Source: JAABPW01 sp037132275 (lineage in GTDB: Bacteria; Verrucomicrobiota; Kiritimatiellia; CAIKKV01; CAITUY01). From it: DNA of 64,000 nucleotides. The position numbers and the translations under genes are program-made. A model generated the notes under the pieces. That model saw nothing but the letters and a program-made list of their open reading frames with translations, made no database searches and was not told where the DNA came from. The stretch covers positions 1 to 64,000 of the forward strand of contig JBAXPK010000002.1 of NCBI GenBank assembly GCA_037132275.1. Reading direction: 5' to 3'. Positions within the stretch are counted from its first letter, which is position 1. Every line of letters begins with the position of its first letter. Shown here one piece after another: positions 1 to 7,247 of the stretch.

Positions 1-1
1 G

Positions 2-106
2 CATGTGGCTTGTGCACTTGAATGGGGGGCGGAGTTGTTTGCCTCATCCGACAAAAAGCAACTCCAGGCGGCAAAACGAGCCGGAATGAAAACGAAGCAG
101 ATATAG
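2..106 (+). CDS. PIN-domain protein, C-terminal fragment (window edge)
   Basis: An open frame runs from the left edge to a TAG at 104-106 and encodes 34 residues beginning HVACALEWGAELFASSDKK. The pattern of HxACAL, a Gly-Ala pair, then S/T-x-D and a run of small residues with AAKRAGM is the usual end of a PIN ribonuclease domain, where the Asp of 'SSD' is a late acidic metal ligand. PIN proteins are often VapC-type toxins, but the partner gene and the catalytic N-terminus lie outside the window, so a toxin role is not shown. It is on the same strand as the cytochrome operon but separated by about 180 nt and a recognisable promoter, so it is probably a separate unit. Confidence 0.7.
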   Translation, partial: HVACALEWGAELFASSDKKQLQAAKRAGMKTKQI

Positions 107-281
107 ACGGCCCTAACCACGCCTCGGAGTTTACGTCGCTGACTCGCCGAAACTCAAGGTGAACGGTGCCATAGCAAAATGAACGAGGAACAGACAAGGC
201 ATTGGATAGGGCAGGCCAGCTACGGACATCGGGAAACGCCATGATCAGTGTCCGCCGGGAAGGACTATTCTCTGTTTGGAT

Positions 282-309
282 TTGACGACATACCACGGTG
301 TGGTATATC
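282..309 (+). promoter_or_regulatory. Candidate sigma-70 promoter of the cytochrome operon
   Basis: TTGACG at 282-287 and TATATC at 304-309 are separated by 16 nt and resemble a good -35/-10 pair. The inferred transcription start would be near 316, about 25 nt before the preferred ATG of the multihaem cytochrome gene at 341. This promoter is a reason to reject the longer GTG start at 248, which lies upstream of it. Confidence 0.5.
290..306 (+). promoter_or_regulatory. Perfect inverted repeat (operator candidate) between -35 and -10
   Basis: ATACCACGGTGTGGTAT is a perfect inverted repeat with 7-nt arms and a 3-nt centre. It fills the spacer of the candidate promoter and overlaps the -10 hexamer by 3 nt. 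A homodimeric helix-turn-helix protein bound here would block RNA polymerase, or could activate by distorting a spacer. The regulator is unknown. The nearby PocR/AraC gene is a positional candidate only, since AraC proteins usually prefer direct repeats. Confidence 0.5.
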
Positions 310-340
310 TTCAAGCGATCTTTGGATGAGTTTTTTTACG

Positions 341-1285
341 ATGACAAAGCAAAACGATGACATGAAAGTGCGCCCGGATTACCGGCACGCCTATCCGGTG
401 CTCGTGATTCTGTTTGTTCTGGTGACGGCGGGACTGACCGTCCGGCGTCTTCTGGTGCCCAAATCCTTTGGCGAATACGGGTATTTCCGTGCCGACGCGA
501 TGGACGATGAAAAGGCCATCCAGCCCCGTCATGTCGGACGGGCCGCCTGCGTGGAGTGCCATGAAGACATCGCTGCCATCCATGCCAAGGATGTCCACGC
601 CTCCGTGGAGTGCGAAACCTGTCATGGTGTTGGTGGCAAGCACGTCAAGGACAACGATGTGCCCATGGCGCGCGCAGACGCCAAGAATGACTGCCTGGTT
701 TGTCATCGCCAGTTGGACGCCCGGCCCGGCTCGTTTCCGCAGGTGGACTGGCAAAAGCACTATCAGTTTGTCGGGGTGAATGACCCAACGACTGCGTGTG
801 TGCGCTGTCATTCCGGCCACGAGCCCCTGTACCTGGATCACGATCTTCGAACCGCCCGGTTGCACCCGCTGATCCAGCAATGCAACAGTTGCCATATGGG
901 GCGTACCGATGAAACGCTGAAGAAGCCTGACACCCACCCCAAAATATTCCAGTGTGATTATTGTCACGCCGATCTGGCCAAATCGTTTGCGCAGGGCTCG
1001 CACACGAAGGTGAGTTGCACGACCTGCCACCTGTTCATTAAGGAGACCGCGTTCTCGGGCCGCATCGTGCGGAACACGAACCCCAAGTTCTGTCTGCTGT
1101 GCCATCGCAAGGAGGCATTCAAGGGGAATGCCGGCGGGAAGGAGTCCGGGCCCCCGACAATCGAGTGGCCCGCCCATATCAAGGATGTTTCCAAAGATGC
1201 GTTGGATCCGAACCGGCCTTGTGTGAATTGTCACCAGGATCAGATTCACGCCCTCTACACCAAGGAGGCACATCATGCCATGTAA
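341..1285 (+). CDS. Membrane-anchored nine-haem cytochrome c
   Basis: The protein (314 aa from the ATG at 341) has one N-terminal membrane segment (YPVLVILFVLVTAG) followed by a periplasmic domain with nine CxxCH haem-attachment motifs: CVECH, CETCH, CLVCH, CVRCH, CNSCH, CDYCH, CTTCH, CLLCH and CVNCH. Many extra His residues could serve as distal ligands. It is presumably a periplasmic electron carrier that exchanges electrons with the ferredoxin-like and NrfD-like subunits encoded next, as in NrfBCD- or Cbc-type quinol modules. A GTG start at 248 is open but lies upstream of the promoter and operator. GGATGAG at 324-330 is a plausible ribosome site for the ATG at 341, and ATG at 362 is an alternative. 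The 3' end overlaps the next gene by 11 nt, implying co-translation. Confidence 0.88.
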   Translation: MTKQNDDMKVRPDYRHAYPVLVILFVLVTAGLTVRRLLVPKSFGEYGYFRADAMDDEKAIQPRHVGRAACVECHEDIAAIHAKDVHASVECETCHGVGGKHVKDNDVPMARADAKNDCLVCHRQLDARPGSFPQVDWQKHYQFVGVNDPTTACVRCHSGHEPLYLDHDLRTARLHPLIQQCNSCHMGRTDETLKKPDTHPKIFQCDYCHADLAKSFAQGSHTKVSCTTCHLFIKETAFSGRIVRNTNPKFCLLCHRKEAFKGNAGGKESGPPTIEWPAHIKDVSKDALDPNRPCVNCHQDQIHALYTKEAHHAM

Positions 1286-2042
1286 CGATTCCATCAGCCG
1301 GCGGACGATGATCCGCCGTTTAGCCATCGGAGCCTCGGGCACCTTGTTGCTGTCCATATTTCCAAAACTATCCTTTGGCAAAGAGGACGCTCCCGGTGCG
1401 AGCCAGACTCCCGCCAAAAAACGCCCCCTGTATGCCTACGCCGTGGACACCTCGCGATGTATCGGGTGTTGTGCCTGCATGCGCGCCTGCCGGGCGGAAA
1501 ACGATGTTCCCGAAGGCCGCTTCCGTACCTGGGTGGAACGCTACCGTGTGCGTGCGAATGGCGAAGCGCTTGTCGATGTGGCCGCCCAGGATAACTTTGT
1601 GTTCACGGAGCCCCCCGCCGAGGACATTGTCAAGGCGTTCTTCGTTCCGAAACTTTGCAATCATTGCGAGAAATCCGTATGCAGCCAGGTGTGCCCGGTG
1701 GGTGCCTCTTATGAATCACCCGAGGGAGTGGTGCTGGTGGACCAGAAACGATGCATCGGTTGTGGGTATTGCGTGCAGGCCTGCCCCTACGGGACGCGGT
1801 TCATCCATCCGGAGACGCACACGGCCGGGAAATGCACGCTCTGTTACCACCGGATTACGCGAGGTGAGTTGCCGGCCTGCGTGCTGGCGTGCCCGAAGGG
1901 CGCGCGCATGTTCGGCGACCTGCATGACCCGCTCAGCCACCTGTCCGTATTCATGAAGCAACGCCGGTATCGGGTGCTCAAACCGGAAATGGGAACTCAT
2001 CCCAAGTGCTACTATATCGACCTTGATCTCGAGGTGGTCTAA
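1275..2042 (+). CDS. Tat-exported ferredoxin-like subunit with four 4Fe-4S clusters
   Basis: The 255-aa protein starts with a twin-arginine signal (SRRTMIRRLAIGASG, then a hydrophobic stretch), so it is folded with its clusters before export. Four Cys groups follow: CIGCCACMRAC near residue 62, CNHCEKSVCSQVC near 130, CIGCGYCVQAC near 158 and CTLC...CVLAC near 186. This is the layout of NrfC/PsrB/DmsB-type electron-transfer subunits. It would relay electrons between the NrfD-like membrane subunit (1-nt overlap downstream) and the nine-haem cytochrome (11-nt overlap upstream). No molybdopterin catalytic subunit is encoded nearby. Confidence 0.9.
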   Translation: MPCNDSISRRTMIRRLAIGASGTLLLSIFPKLSFGKEDAPGASQTPAKKRPLYAYAVDTSRCIGCCACMRACRAENDVPEGRFRTWVERYRVRANGEALVDVAAQDNFVFTEPPAEDIVKAFFVPKLCNHCEKSVCSQVCPVGASYESPEGVVLVDQKRCIGCGYCVQACPYGTRFIHPETHTAGKCTLCYHRITRGELPACVLACPKGARMFGDLHDPLSHLSVFMKQRRYRVLKPEMGTHPKCYYIDLDLEVV

Positions 2043-3205
2043 TGAATTATGTTTTCCCCAACGAATTGCACGTGACCTGGACGGTGATGATTGTGCTCTA
2101 TCCCTATATTACGGGACTTGTGGCCGGCGCGTTCATCGTCTCCTCGCTATACCATGTGTTCGGGCGTGAGGAACTCAAGCCCATTTCGCGGTTCTCGCTC
2201 GCCTCCGCCTTCGTGTTCCTGCTGTTTGCCACGCTCCCTTTGTTGATGCATCTGGGCCATCCCGAGCGGGCGTTCAACATCATGCTGACCCCGCACTTCA
2301 CCTCGGCGATGGCCGGGTTTGGCTACATCTACACAACGTACTTGATCCTGGTGGCCCTGGAGATTTGGTTCGTCATGCGCTGCGACTTGATCAAGCGAGC
2401 GCAGGAGAGCGGTTTCCTACCGTGGATCTGCCGGATCGTTGTGCTGTTCAACTACAAGGATACCCCGGAGACCCGTGAGGCCGACCACCGTGTAACGAAG
2501 TTTCTTGCCGGGCTGGGTATTCCTTTGGCCTGTATGCTCCATGGATATGTGGGATTCCTTTTCGGTTCCATCAAGGCAAATCCCTGGTGGGCGACGCCGA
2601 TGATGTTCATCATTTTCATATTCTCGGCCATTGTGTCGGGAATTTCCGTGCTCATTTTTCACTACTTCATCGTTTCGCGAATCAACGGCTGGAAGATCGA
2701 TGCTGCCTGTGTGCGATCCCTGGCCCGTTACCTGTGGGCGTTCATGATGGTGGCCGTCGCCCTGGAAATGATGGAACTGCTGTCCATTGCCTATGAGCAG
2801 ACGGAGGCCACCGATGTCCTGGGGCTTCTCATCCGGACCAAGTTGTTCTGGTCCTATGTCGTCCTCCAGTTCATGGTTTGTTCCCTGGTACCTTTCATCA
2901 TGCTGGCCGTTACAGCATTGTTCCGACTGAGCGATCGGGTGGCCTACGCGCTGATCTGGCTGTCATCCTGCATGCTCCTCGCCCAGGTACTCCTCATGCG
3001 CTGGAACGTGGTCATCGGCGGTCAACTGGTCTCGAAGTCCATGCGCGGATTCACCAGTTACATGCCGGGCGTATGGGAAAAGGAAGGTCTGATCACGGCG
3101 GCGGTCATCTTCACGCTGCCCTTTGGCATCCTGTACGTTTTTCACCGGATTGTCTCGCTGTTCCCTGATGTCGAGAAGGAAGGTATTCCACCCCACGGAG
3201 TCTAA
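2042..3205 (+). CDS. NrfD/PsrC-family quinone-interacting membrane protein
   Basis: This 387-aa polytopic protein has roughly ten hydrophobic segments. It begins with the NrfD/PsrC-like stretch LHVTWTVMIVLYPYITGLVAGAF and contains the conserved HLGHPERAFNIM segment after the second helix. NrfD proteins bind menaquinone or ubiquinone at the periplasmic face and exchange electrons with a ferredoxin-like partner, here the preceding gene. Its ATG overlaps the previous TAA by 1 nt and the next gene starts immediately after its own stop, so the order cytochrome-FeS-NrfD forms one complex-encoding operon. The direction (quinol oxidation or quinone reduction) cannot be read from sequence. Confidence 0.88.
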   Translation: MNYVFPNELHVTWTVMIVLYPYITGLVAGAFIVSSLYHVFGREELKPISRFSLASAFVFLLFATLPLLMHLGHPERAFNIMLTPHFTSAMAGFGYIYTTYLILVALEIWFVMRCDLIKRAQESGFLPWICRIVVLFNYKDTPETREADHRVTKFLAGLGIPLACMLHGYVGFLFGSIKANPWWATPMMFIIFIFSAIVSGISVLIFHYFIVSRINGWKIDAACVRSLARYLWAFMMVAVALEMMELLSIAYEQTEATDVLGLLIRTKLFWSYVVLQFMVCSLVPFIMLAVTALFRLSDRVAYALIWLSSCMLLAQVLLMRWNVVIGGQLVSKSMRGFTSYMPGVWEKEGLITAAVIFTLPFGILYVFHRIVSLFPDVEKEGIPPHGV

Positions 3206-4831
3206 ATGTCCGAGGATGACGCAACCGGGAGTGAAGACCTTGCCGCGCTTCGCGAACGTATGCGTCTGATGGAAGTGCGGATGGGGCGACTTGAGCGTGG
3301 ACTGGGTGCGTCCGCGACGTCGGCTGAAACGGGAACCGCGCCGGACAAGGTCTCCCCGATATTACCCTACACCGAACTCACCGTCGCCGCGGCTTTTACC
3401 CGTGTGGCCATGCTGTCATTTGTGCTACTCGGCGCGCTCATTCTACGCGAGCTTACCCAGCAGAACGTGCTTGGGGCGGGATTCGGAACGTTTCTGGGAT
3501 TTCTCTACGCAGGCCACCTGATCGTATTATCGGTTCTGCCCGGTCGGCTGGGGCGCTTGGCACGGGAAACGAGCCTGTTCCAATGCTGCGGCGTCGCGTT
3601 GTCATTCGTTATTGCGCTGGAGTCGGCCCTGCGCGTCCACACGTTGGCGCGCCCGACAGGGATGGTTCTGATGGCCGGATTTGCGGCGCTTGCCTTGGGT
3701 GTGGCCACGGCGCATCGCAAGGCGTCCCTGGCCGCCACCGCCCTGGTGGGGGTGCTCCTGGCGCTGGTGGCGCTGGGCATGGAGTCCGAGGGGCTGGGGC
3801 TGCAACTCGCGTTGCTGGTGTTTTTCACCGCCATCGGGATCCTGCTGTCCTGGCGACGGGCGTGGGCATTTCTGCGACCGGTGACGGTTTCGCTTTTCCT
3901 TTTCCTGTTGGCCGTTGGGTTTGTGCTCGCCCGCAAAGAAGACATTGACTGCGGTCCATTGCTGGTGGCCGCCACCGTGTTTTGGGGCGTGGTGGCGTTA
4001 CAGCATCTGCTGGCGTTTTGCAAGTGGGGTGGGGGCGCTGTGTGGCTCCCCCTGACGACGGTGTGGCTGGCCCTGCTGGCGTGGGTACAAACCGGGGCGG
4101 CGTTTGCCTTCGCGGCGGCAGGCGTTTCCGTGCTGGCTGTGGCCGTGAATGCCGTGGCGGTGGGGCGAGTTCCCGACGCGACGGCCGGGGCGGTGGGTCT
4201 TGGCATAACCGCGGTAATCGCGGGATTGATCGGTTGGTTAGTCTTGGATCCCAGCGGGATTCTCTGCGCCCTTGTCGGCACCGCCATATGGGCTGCTATT
4301 CGTCGAAACCAGCCTTGGTGGGCTGCCGGATCCGCCGCCATTCTGATGGTGGCGGCGGCTATTCGGGGTGTGTTTTTCATGGCTCAGTCTTCAGCGACGC
4401 CATATCCTCTAATCGCCGGCACGATTCTAGCCGCGATACTGCTGACCCACTTTCTACGCACCGCGCGTCCCCCGGCGGATTCGTCTGCCGATCTGGCGCA
4501 GCCGCTCGGGCCGCTGATATTGGGCTCGGGTATTGTGGTGTTATTCGTTGTGCTTCGGGAGAGCGCCCGCCGGCTTTTCCCTGATCCCGCTTCCTTCCAA
4601 CTGGCTCAAACAGGGATTTTGGCCGTTGCCGCCGGCCTTCTTACATTCTGCGGGCGGGTGGGACACCGGCGTGCCGTTTTGTATGGCGGTCTGGCCTGTA
4701 TGTTCCTTGCCATTTTGAAGGTGGCTCTGGTCGACCTTGAGCGGCTGAGCGGAATCCGCCTTCTGGCCTCCATCGTTCTACTTGGGGTATCCTCGGTGGG
4801 AGTCTCGTTTATCCTGCGCCGCCGCATCTGA
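3206..4831 (+). CDS. DUF2339-like polytopic membrane protein
   Basis: The 541-aa protein has a short charged, heptad-like N-terminus (LAALRERMRLMEVRMGRLERGL) followed by about fifteen closely spaced hydrophobic helices rich in Ala, Leu, Val and Gly. That combination is typical of DUF2339 membrane proteins of unknown function. The ATG directly follows the stop of the NrfD-like gene, so it is translated with the electron-transfer complex, but no redox motif is visible. Whether it is a subunit, an assembly factor or merely co-transcribed is open. Confidence 0.6.
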   Translation: MSEDDATGSEDLAALRERMRLMEVRMGRLERGLGASATSAETGTAPDKVSPILPYTELTVAAAFTRVAMLSFVLLGALILRELTQQNVLGAGFGTFLGFLYAGHLIVLSVLPGRLGRLARETSLFQCCGVALSFVIALESALRVHTLARPTGMVLMAGFAALALGVATAHRKASLAATALVGVLLALVALGMESEGLGLQLALLVFFTAIGILLSWRRAWAFLRPVTVSLFLFLLAVGFVLARKEDIDCGPLLVAATVFWGVVALQHLLAFCKWGGGAVWLPLTTVWLALLAWVQTGAAFAFAAAGVSVLAVAVNAVAVGRVPDATAGAVGLGITAVIAGLIGWLVLDPSGILCALVGTAIWAAIRRNQPWWAAGSAAILMVAAAIRGVFFMAQSSATPYPLIAGTILAAILLTHFLRTARPPADSSADLAQPLGPLILGSGIVVLFVVLRESARRLFPDPASFQLAQTGILAVAAGLLTFCGRVGHRRAVLYGGLACMFLAILKVALVDLERLSGIRLLASIVLLGVSSVGVSFILRRRI

Positions 4832-4852
4832 GTGGTACGTACGTCGGGAATC

Positions 4853-4865
4853 GTTGTTGAACAAC
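4853..4865 (+). promoter_or_regulatory. Inverted repeat upstream of the PocR/AraC regulator
   Basis: GTTGTTGAACAAC is a perfect inverted repeat with 6-nt arms and one central base. It lies about 45 nt before the regulator start in the 78-nt gap after the DUF2339 gene. It could be an autoregulatory site. It does not resemble the repeat at 290-306, so the two are unlikely to bind the same protein. Confidence 0.3.
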
Positions 4866-4909
4866 ACTTTACAGGCGCATGATCTTTTGGGAGAATTAAC
4901 GCAATTTAT

Positions 4910-5980
4910 GTGGAAAAAGACGCAGAATCGGAGTGTGACCATTTGGCTCCCATGAAGAAATTCTCTGAAGATGTTACTACGACAGGATCGCCTACCGCCA
5001 GTCTCGATCAGACCATCTTGAGACATCCCCTGATCCGGCAACTGGGGGAGATTGCGATGGAAGATCTGGGGCTGAAGTTGTTGATCGTGTCTGCCAACGC
5101 CTCCGGCTGGAGCCAGCAAAAGGTGGGAGACTGGGATATCCCCGGTTCTGATTTTTGTCGACTGGTCCAGAAGACCGGGGAAGGTGCCCAGCATTGCCAG
5201 TTGTGTCATGTCATGATGGCTATTGCGGCTTGTAGCGATGGTCCCATCGAACAACGCTGTCATTCCGGCGCCTCGGTGCTGGTCGTCCCGGCGGAGGATC
5301 AGACCGCAGGGGCGGTGGCGGTGATGAGCGTATGCCTCAACTCGGGCGAGGACGCGTGGCCGGAAGCCCGCGCGTACGGGGAGAAGCTGGGCGTCGACAT
5401 GGTGGCTTACCGCAAGGCGTTTTCCGGACTTCCCAGAATGGGTGTGAAGGAGCGCCGTATCGCCCTGCGACTCATGAGGGTCATAGGCAGTGCGGTCCAG
5501 GAAGTGAAACGTAACGCCGCCCTGCAGACACAACTTAAGGCCCTCCAGAAGGGGAGCCGGACGTCACTGGTCGTTGAGGATCTCATCCGCAACAACCGTT
5601 GGGTTAAATCCGCCGAATGCAACAAGCGCGCGGAGGGAATGCCCATGTTGATCCATGTGGTATGCGAGTTGATCCGGCAGCGGCCTGATCTTCCCCTCTC
5701 TGTCAAGGAGCTTGCCGTGGCGGCCCGGATGACACCCAATCATTTTACATCCTTATTTCATCGTCATACAGGCCAGATTTTCACCGAATACCTCTCCAAT
5801 GTTCGCCTCAAGCTGGCCAAGGAGCACCTGTCCGATTTGACCCTCAACATCAATGAAATTTCGCGCCTGGTTGGCTACGACGACCCGAGTTACTTTACGC
5901 GGTGGTTCCGGCTCAGGACAGGCCTGTCGCCGCGGGAATGGCGCGAAACCCCGCTGAGTTCAAAGAAACAGGCAAATTGA
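4910..5980 (+). CDS. PocR-domain AraC-family transcriptional regulator
   Basis: The protein (356 aa from GTG 4910; an ATG at 4952 is possible) has an N-terminal PocR ligand-sensing domain. Around residues 80-145 this carries the family's Cys-rich core (FCRL...GEGAQHCQLCH...RCHSGASVLVVP). Two AraC-type helix-turn-helix units follow near residues 260-350, including VKELAVAARMTPNHFTSLF and ISRLVGYDDPSYFTRWF. PocR domains sense small hydrophobic ligands such as 1,2-propanediol in the founding member. No propanediol genes are here, so the ligand is unknown. The neighbouring cytochrome operon is the obvious candidate target. A CxxCH motif (Cys96-Cys99-His100) sits inside the sensor core. Confidence 0.85.
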   Translation: MEKDAESECDHLAPMKKFSEDVTTTGSPTASLDQTILRHPLIRQLGEIAMEDLGLKLLIVSANASGWSQQKVGDWDIPGSDFCRLVQKTGEGAQHCQLCHVMMAIAACSDGPIEQRCHSGASVLVVPAEDQTAGAVAVMSVCLNSGEDAWPEARAYGEKLGVDMVAYRKAFSGLPRMGVKERRIALRLMRVIGSAVQEVKRNAALQTQLKALQKGSRTSLVVEDLIRNNRWVKSAECNKRAEGMPMLIHVVCELIRQRPDLPLSVKELAVAARMTPNHFTSLFHRHTGQIFTEYLSNVRLKLAKEHLSDLTLNINEISRLVGYDDPSYFTRWFRLRTGLSPREWRETPLSSKKQAN

Positions 5981-6012
5981 CGGGGCAGGTTTAACATCTC
6001 AGTCTCGTAATG

Positions 6013-6036
6013 GGCTTCAAGAATAGGCTTGAAGCC
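6013..6036 (+). other. Stem-loop between the regulator and the exbB operon
   Basis: GGCTTCAAG at 6013-6021 and CTTGAAGCC at 6028-6036 form a perfect 9-bp stem with a 6-nt loop, 33 nt after the PocR/AraC stop. No U-run follows, so it is not a textbook intrinsic terminator. It could block 3' exonucleases, weakly terminate, or be a protein site. Confidence 0.45.
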
Positions 6037-6087
6037 GGAATCTATCGTCGTTAGCCTGATCTCATGTCTATTTTAGGAGAAAGATAT

Positions 6088-6822
6088 ATGCATATGAATA
6101 AACAAGGGATTATGACCGTGGTAACCGCAATGGTCTCAACGGTGGCGATGGCGGAAACGGCGGCGGGTAAGGATGACCTCCTCTCCCAGCAGGTTTCGCT
6201 GATGGATATGCTGAGCCGGGGCGGTATGGTGATGGTGGTACTCGGCCTGATGTCCGTCGTCGCGCTGGCCCTTGTGATCTATTTCTTCTTTGTGCTGCGC
6301 CGCAGTCAGGTGGTGCCACAGCTTCTGAAAGATGATGTGCTGGACAAGTTGGAGGCCGGGGAGTGGGCCGATGCACGTTCGGCGTGCGGCTATAAGCCCT
6401 GTGCCTTTTCGGAGGTGACGGTGGCGGCCATTGATTATGCGCGGTCGGGCGAGATGGCTCCCTCCCTGTTGAAGGATGTGATTGAATCTGAGGGGGGGCG
6501 CCAGGCCTTGATCATTCAGGGACAGACGCAATACTTGTTTGATCTGGCCGTGCTCTCGCCGATGGTTGGCTTGCTGGGAACCGTGTTTGGGATGATCCAT
6601 GCCTTTAATGCGGTGGCCTTAGATTTAACCAAGGCCAAACCGATGCTTTTGGCGGCGGGGGTGGGTGAGGCGCTCGTCGCCACGGCCGCAGGCCTTATTG
6701 TCGGCATACCGGCCATGGCTTTTTATGCGTACTTCCGGAACCGGGCCGCCCGGATTATCGCCGAGCTTGAAGTCTCTTCCGGCCAGGTCATGAACATCCT
6801 GTTGAGCAAGAGGGGAAAATGA
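6088..6822 (+). CDS. exbB: ExbB/TolQ/MotA-family proton channel subunit
   Basis: The 244-aa protein has a cleavable signal (ending near AMA-ETA) and then three membrane helices. It carries the family hallmarks SPMVGLLGTVFGMI and GEALVATAAGLIVGIP. With ExbD it forms an inner-membrane proton-driven motor that energises TonB- or TolA-like proteins spanning the periplasm. The start at 6088 is chosen over 6064 because AGGAGA at 6075-6080 is well spaced for it. A leader peptide on ExbB is seen in several non-proteobacterial forms. It overlaps exbD by 4 nt and heads an operon with a TPR protein and a TonB-like/VWA fusion. Confidence 0.88.
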   Translation: MHMNKQGIMTVVTAMVSTVAMAETAAGKDDLLSQQVSLMDMLSRGGMVMVVLGLMSVVALALVIYFFFVLRRSQVVPQLLKDDVLDKLEAGEWADARSACGYKPCAFSEVTVAAIDYARSGEMAPSLLKDVIESEGGRQALIIQGQTQYLFDLAVLSPMVGLLGTVFGMIHAFNAVALDLTKAKPMLLAAGVGEALVATAAGLIVGIPAMAFYAYFRNRAARIIAELEVSSGQVMNILLSKRGK

Positions 6823-7247
6823 ACTTTCGCGGACGGCATCAACCCAATCCCATCGCCTTCCAGATTGCGCCGATGGTGGATTTTCTGCTGGTTCTGCTCT
6901 GCTATTCGATCATGAGCCAGATCTTCACGCAGTGGGAGGCCGAACTGGATGTCAAGCTGCCCACCGCCTCCTCCGCGAAAATCGAGCAACGGTTGCCGGG
7001 TGAGATAATCCTGAACGTGATGAAAAACGGATCCACCATGGTCAATGGCCGGAGGTTGAGCGATCCTGAACTCTCAGCCCTGCTCAAGCGTCTGGTCACG
7101 CTTTTCCCGGGTCAGCCGGTTTTACTCCGCGCCGACAAGGATACAGCCTATCAGCATGTGATTCGCATCCTCGATCTCTGTCGGCAGGCCGACATCTGGA
7201 ACATCTCCTTCGCCACCGGCCTGGTTGAAAAGAAGGGCGATACGTGA
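6819..7247 (+). CDS. exbD: ExbD/TolR-family protein
   Basis: This 142-aa protein has one N-terminal membrane helix containing the essential acidic residue (IAPMVDFLLVLLCYSIM, Asp24) followed by a periplasmic domain of the ExbD/TolR fold. The phrase VLLRADKDTAYQHVIRILDLCRQA matches the conserved C-terminal helix. It completes the proton channel with ExbB. The start codon overlaps the exbB stop (ATGA), and its own stop overlaps the GTG of the TPR gene. Confidence 0.88.
   Translation: MNFRGRHQPNPIAFQIAPMVDFLLVLLCYSIMSQIFTQWEAELDVKLPTASSAKIEQRLPGEIILNVMKNGSTMVNGRRLSDPELSALLKRLVTLFPGQPVLLRADKDTAYQHVIRILDLCRQADIWNISFATGLVEKKGDT

Noticed and set aside
179..244. Short 21-codon frame beginning MNEEQTRHW
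   Set aside because: Too short, no ribosome site, and no family resemblance.
248..340. GTG-initiated extension of the cytochrome gene
   Set aside because: It would start upstream of the promoter and operator at 282-309 and adds residues with no signal-like character.
311..1417. 368-codon minus-strand open frame opposite the cytochrome gene
   Set aside because: It is antisense to nine CxxCH motifs and the Tat-ferredoxin start; composition is a GC-driven shadow with no recognisable domain.
3505..4380. 291-codon minus-strand open frame within the DUF2339-like gene
   Set aside because: Low-complexity Ala/Arg/Thr shadow of a membrane protein on the opposite strand.
6013..6036. Intrinsic terminator after the PocR/AraC gene
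   Set aside because: The 9-bp stem is real but there is no following U-tract; recorded as a stem-loop only.
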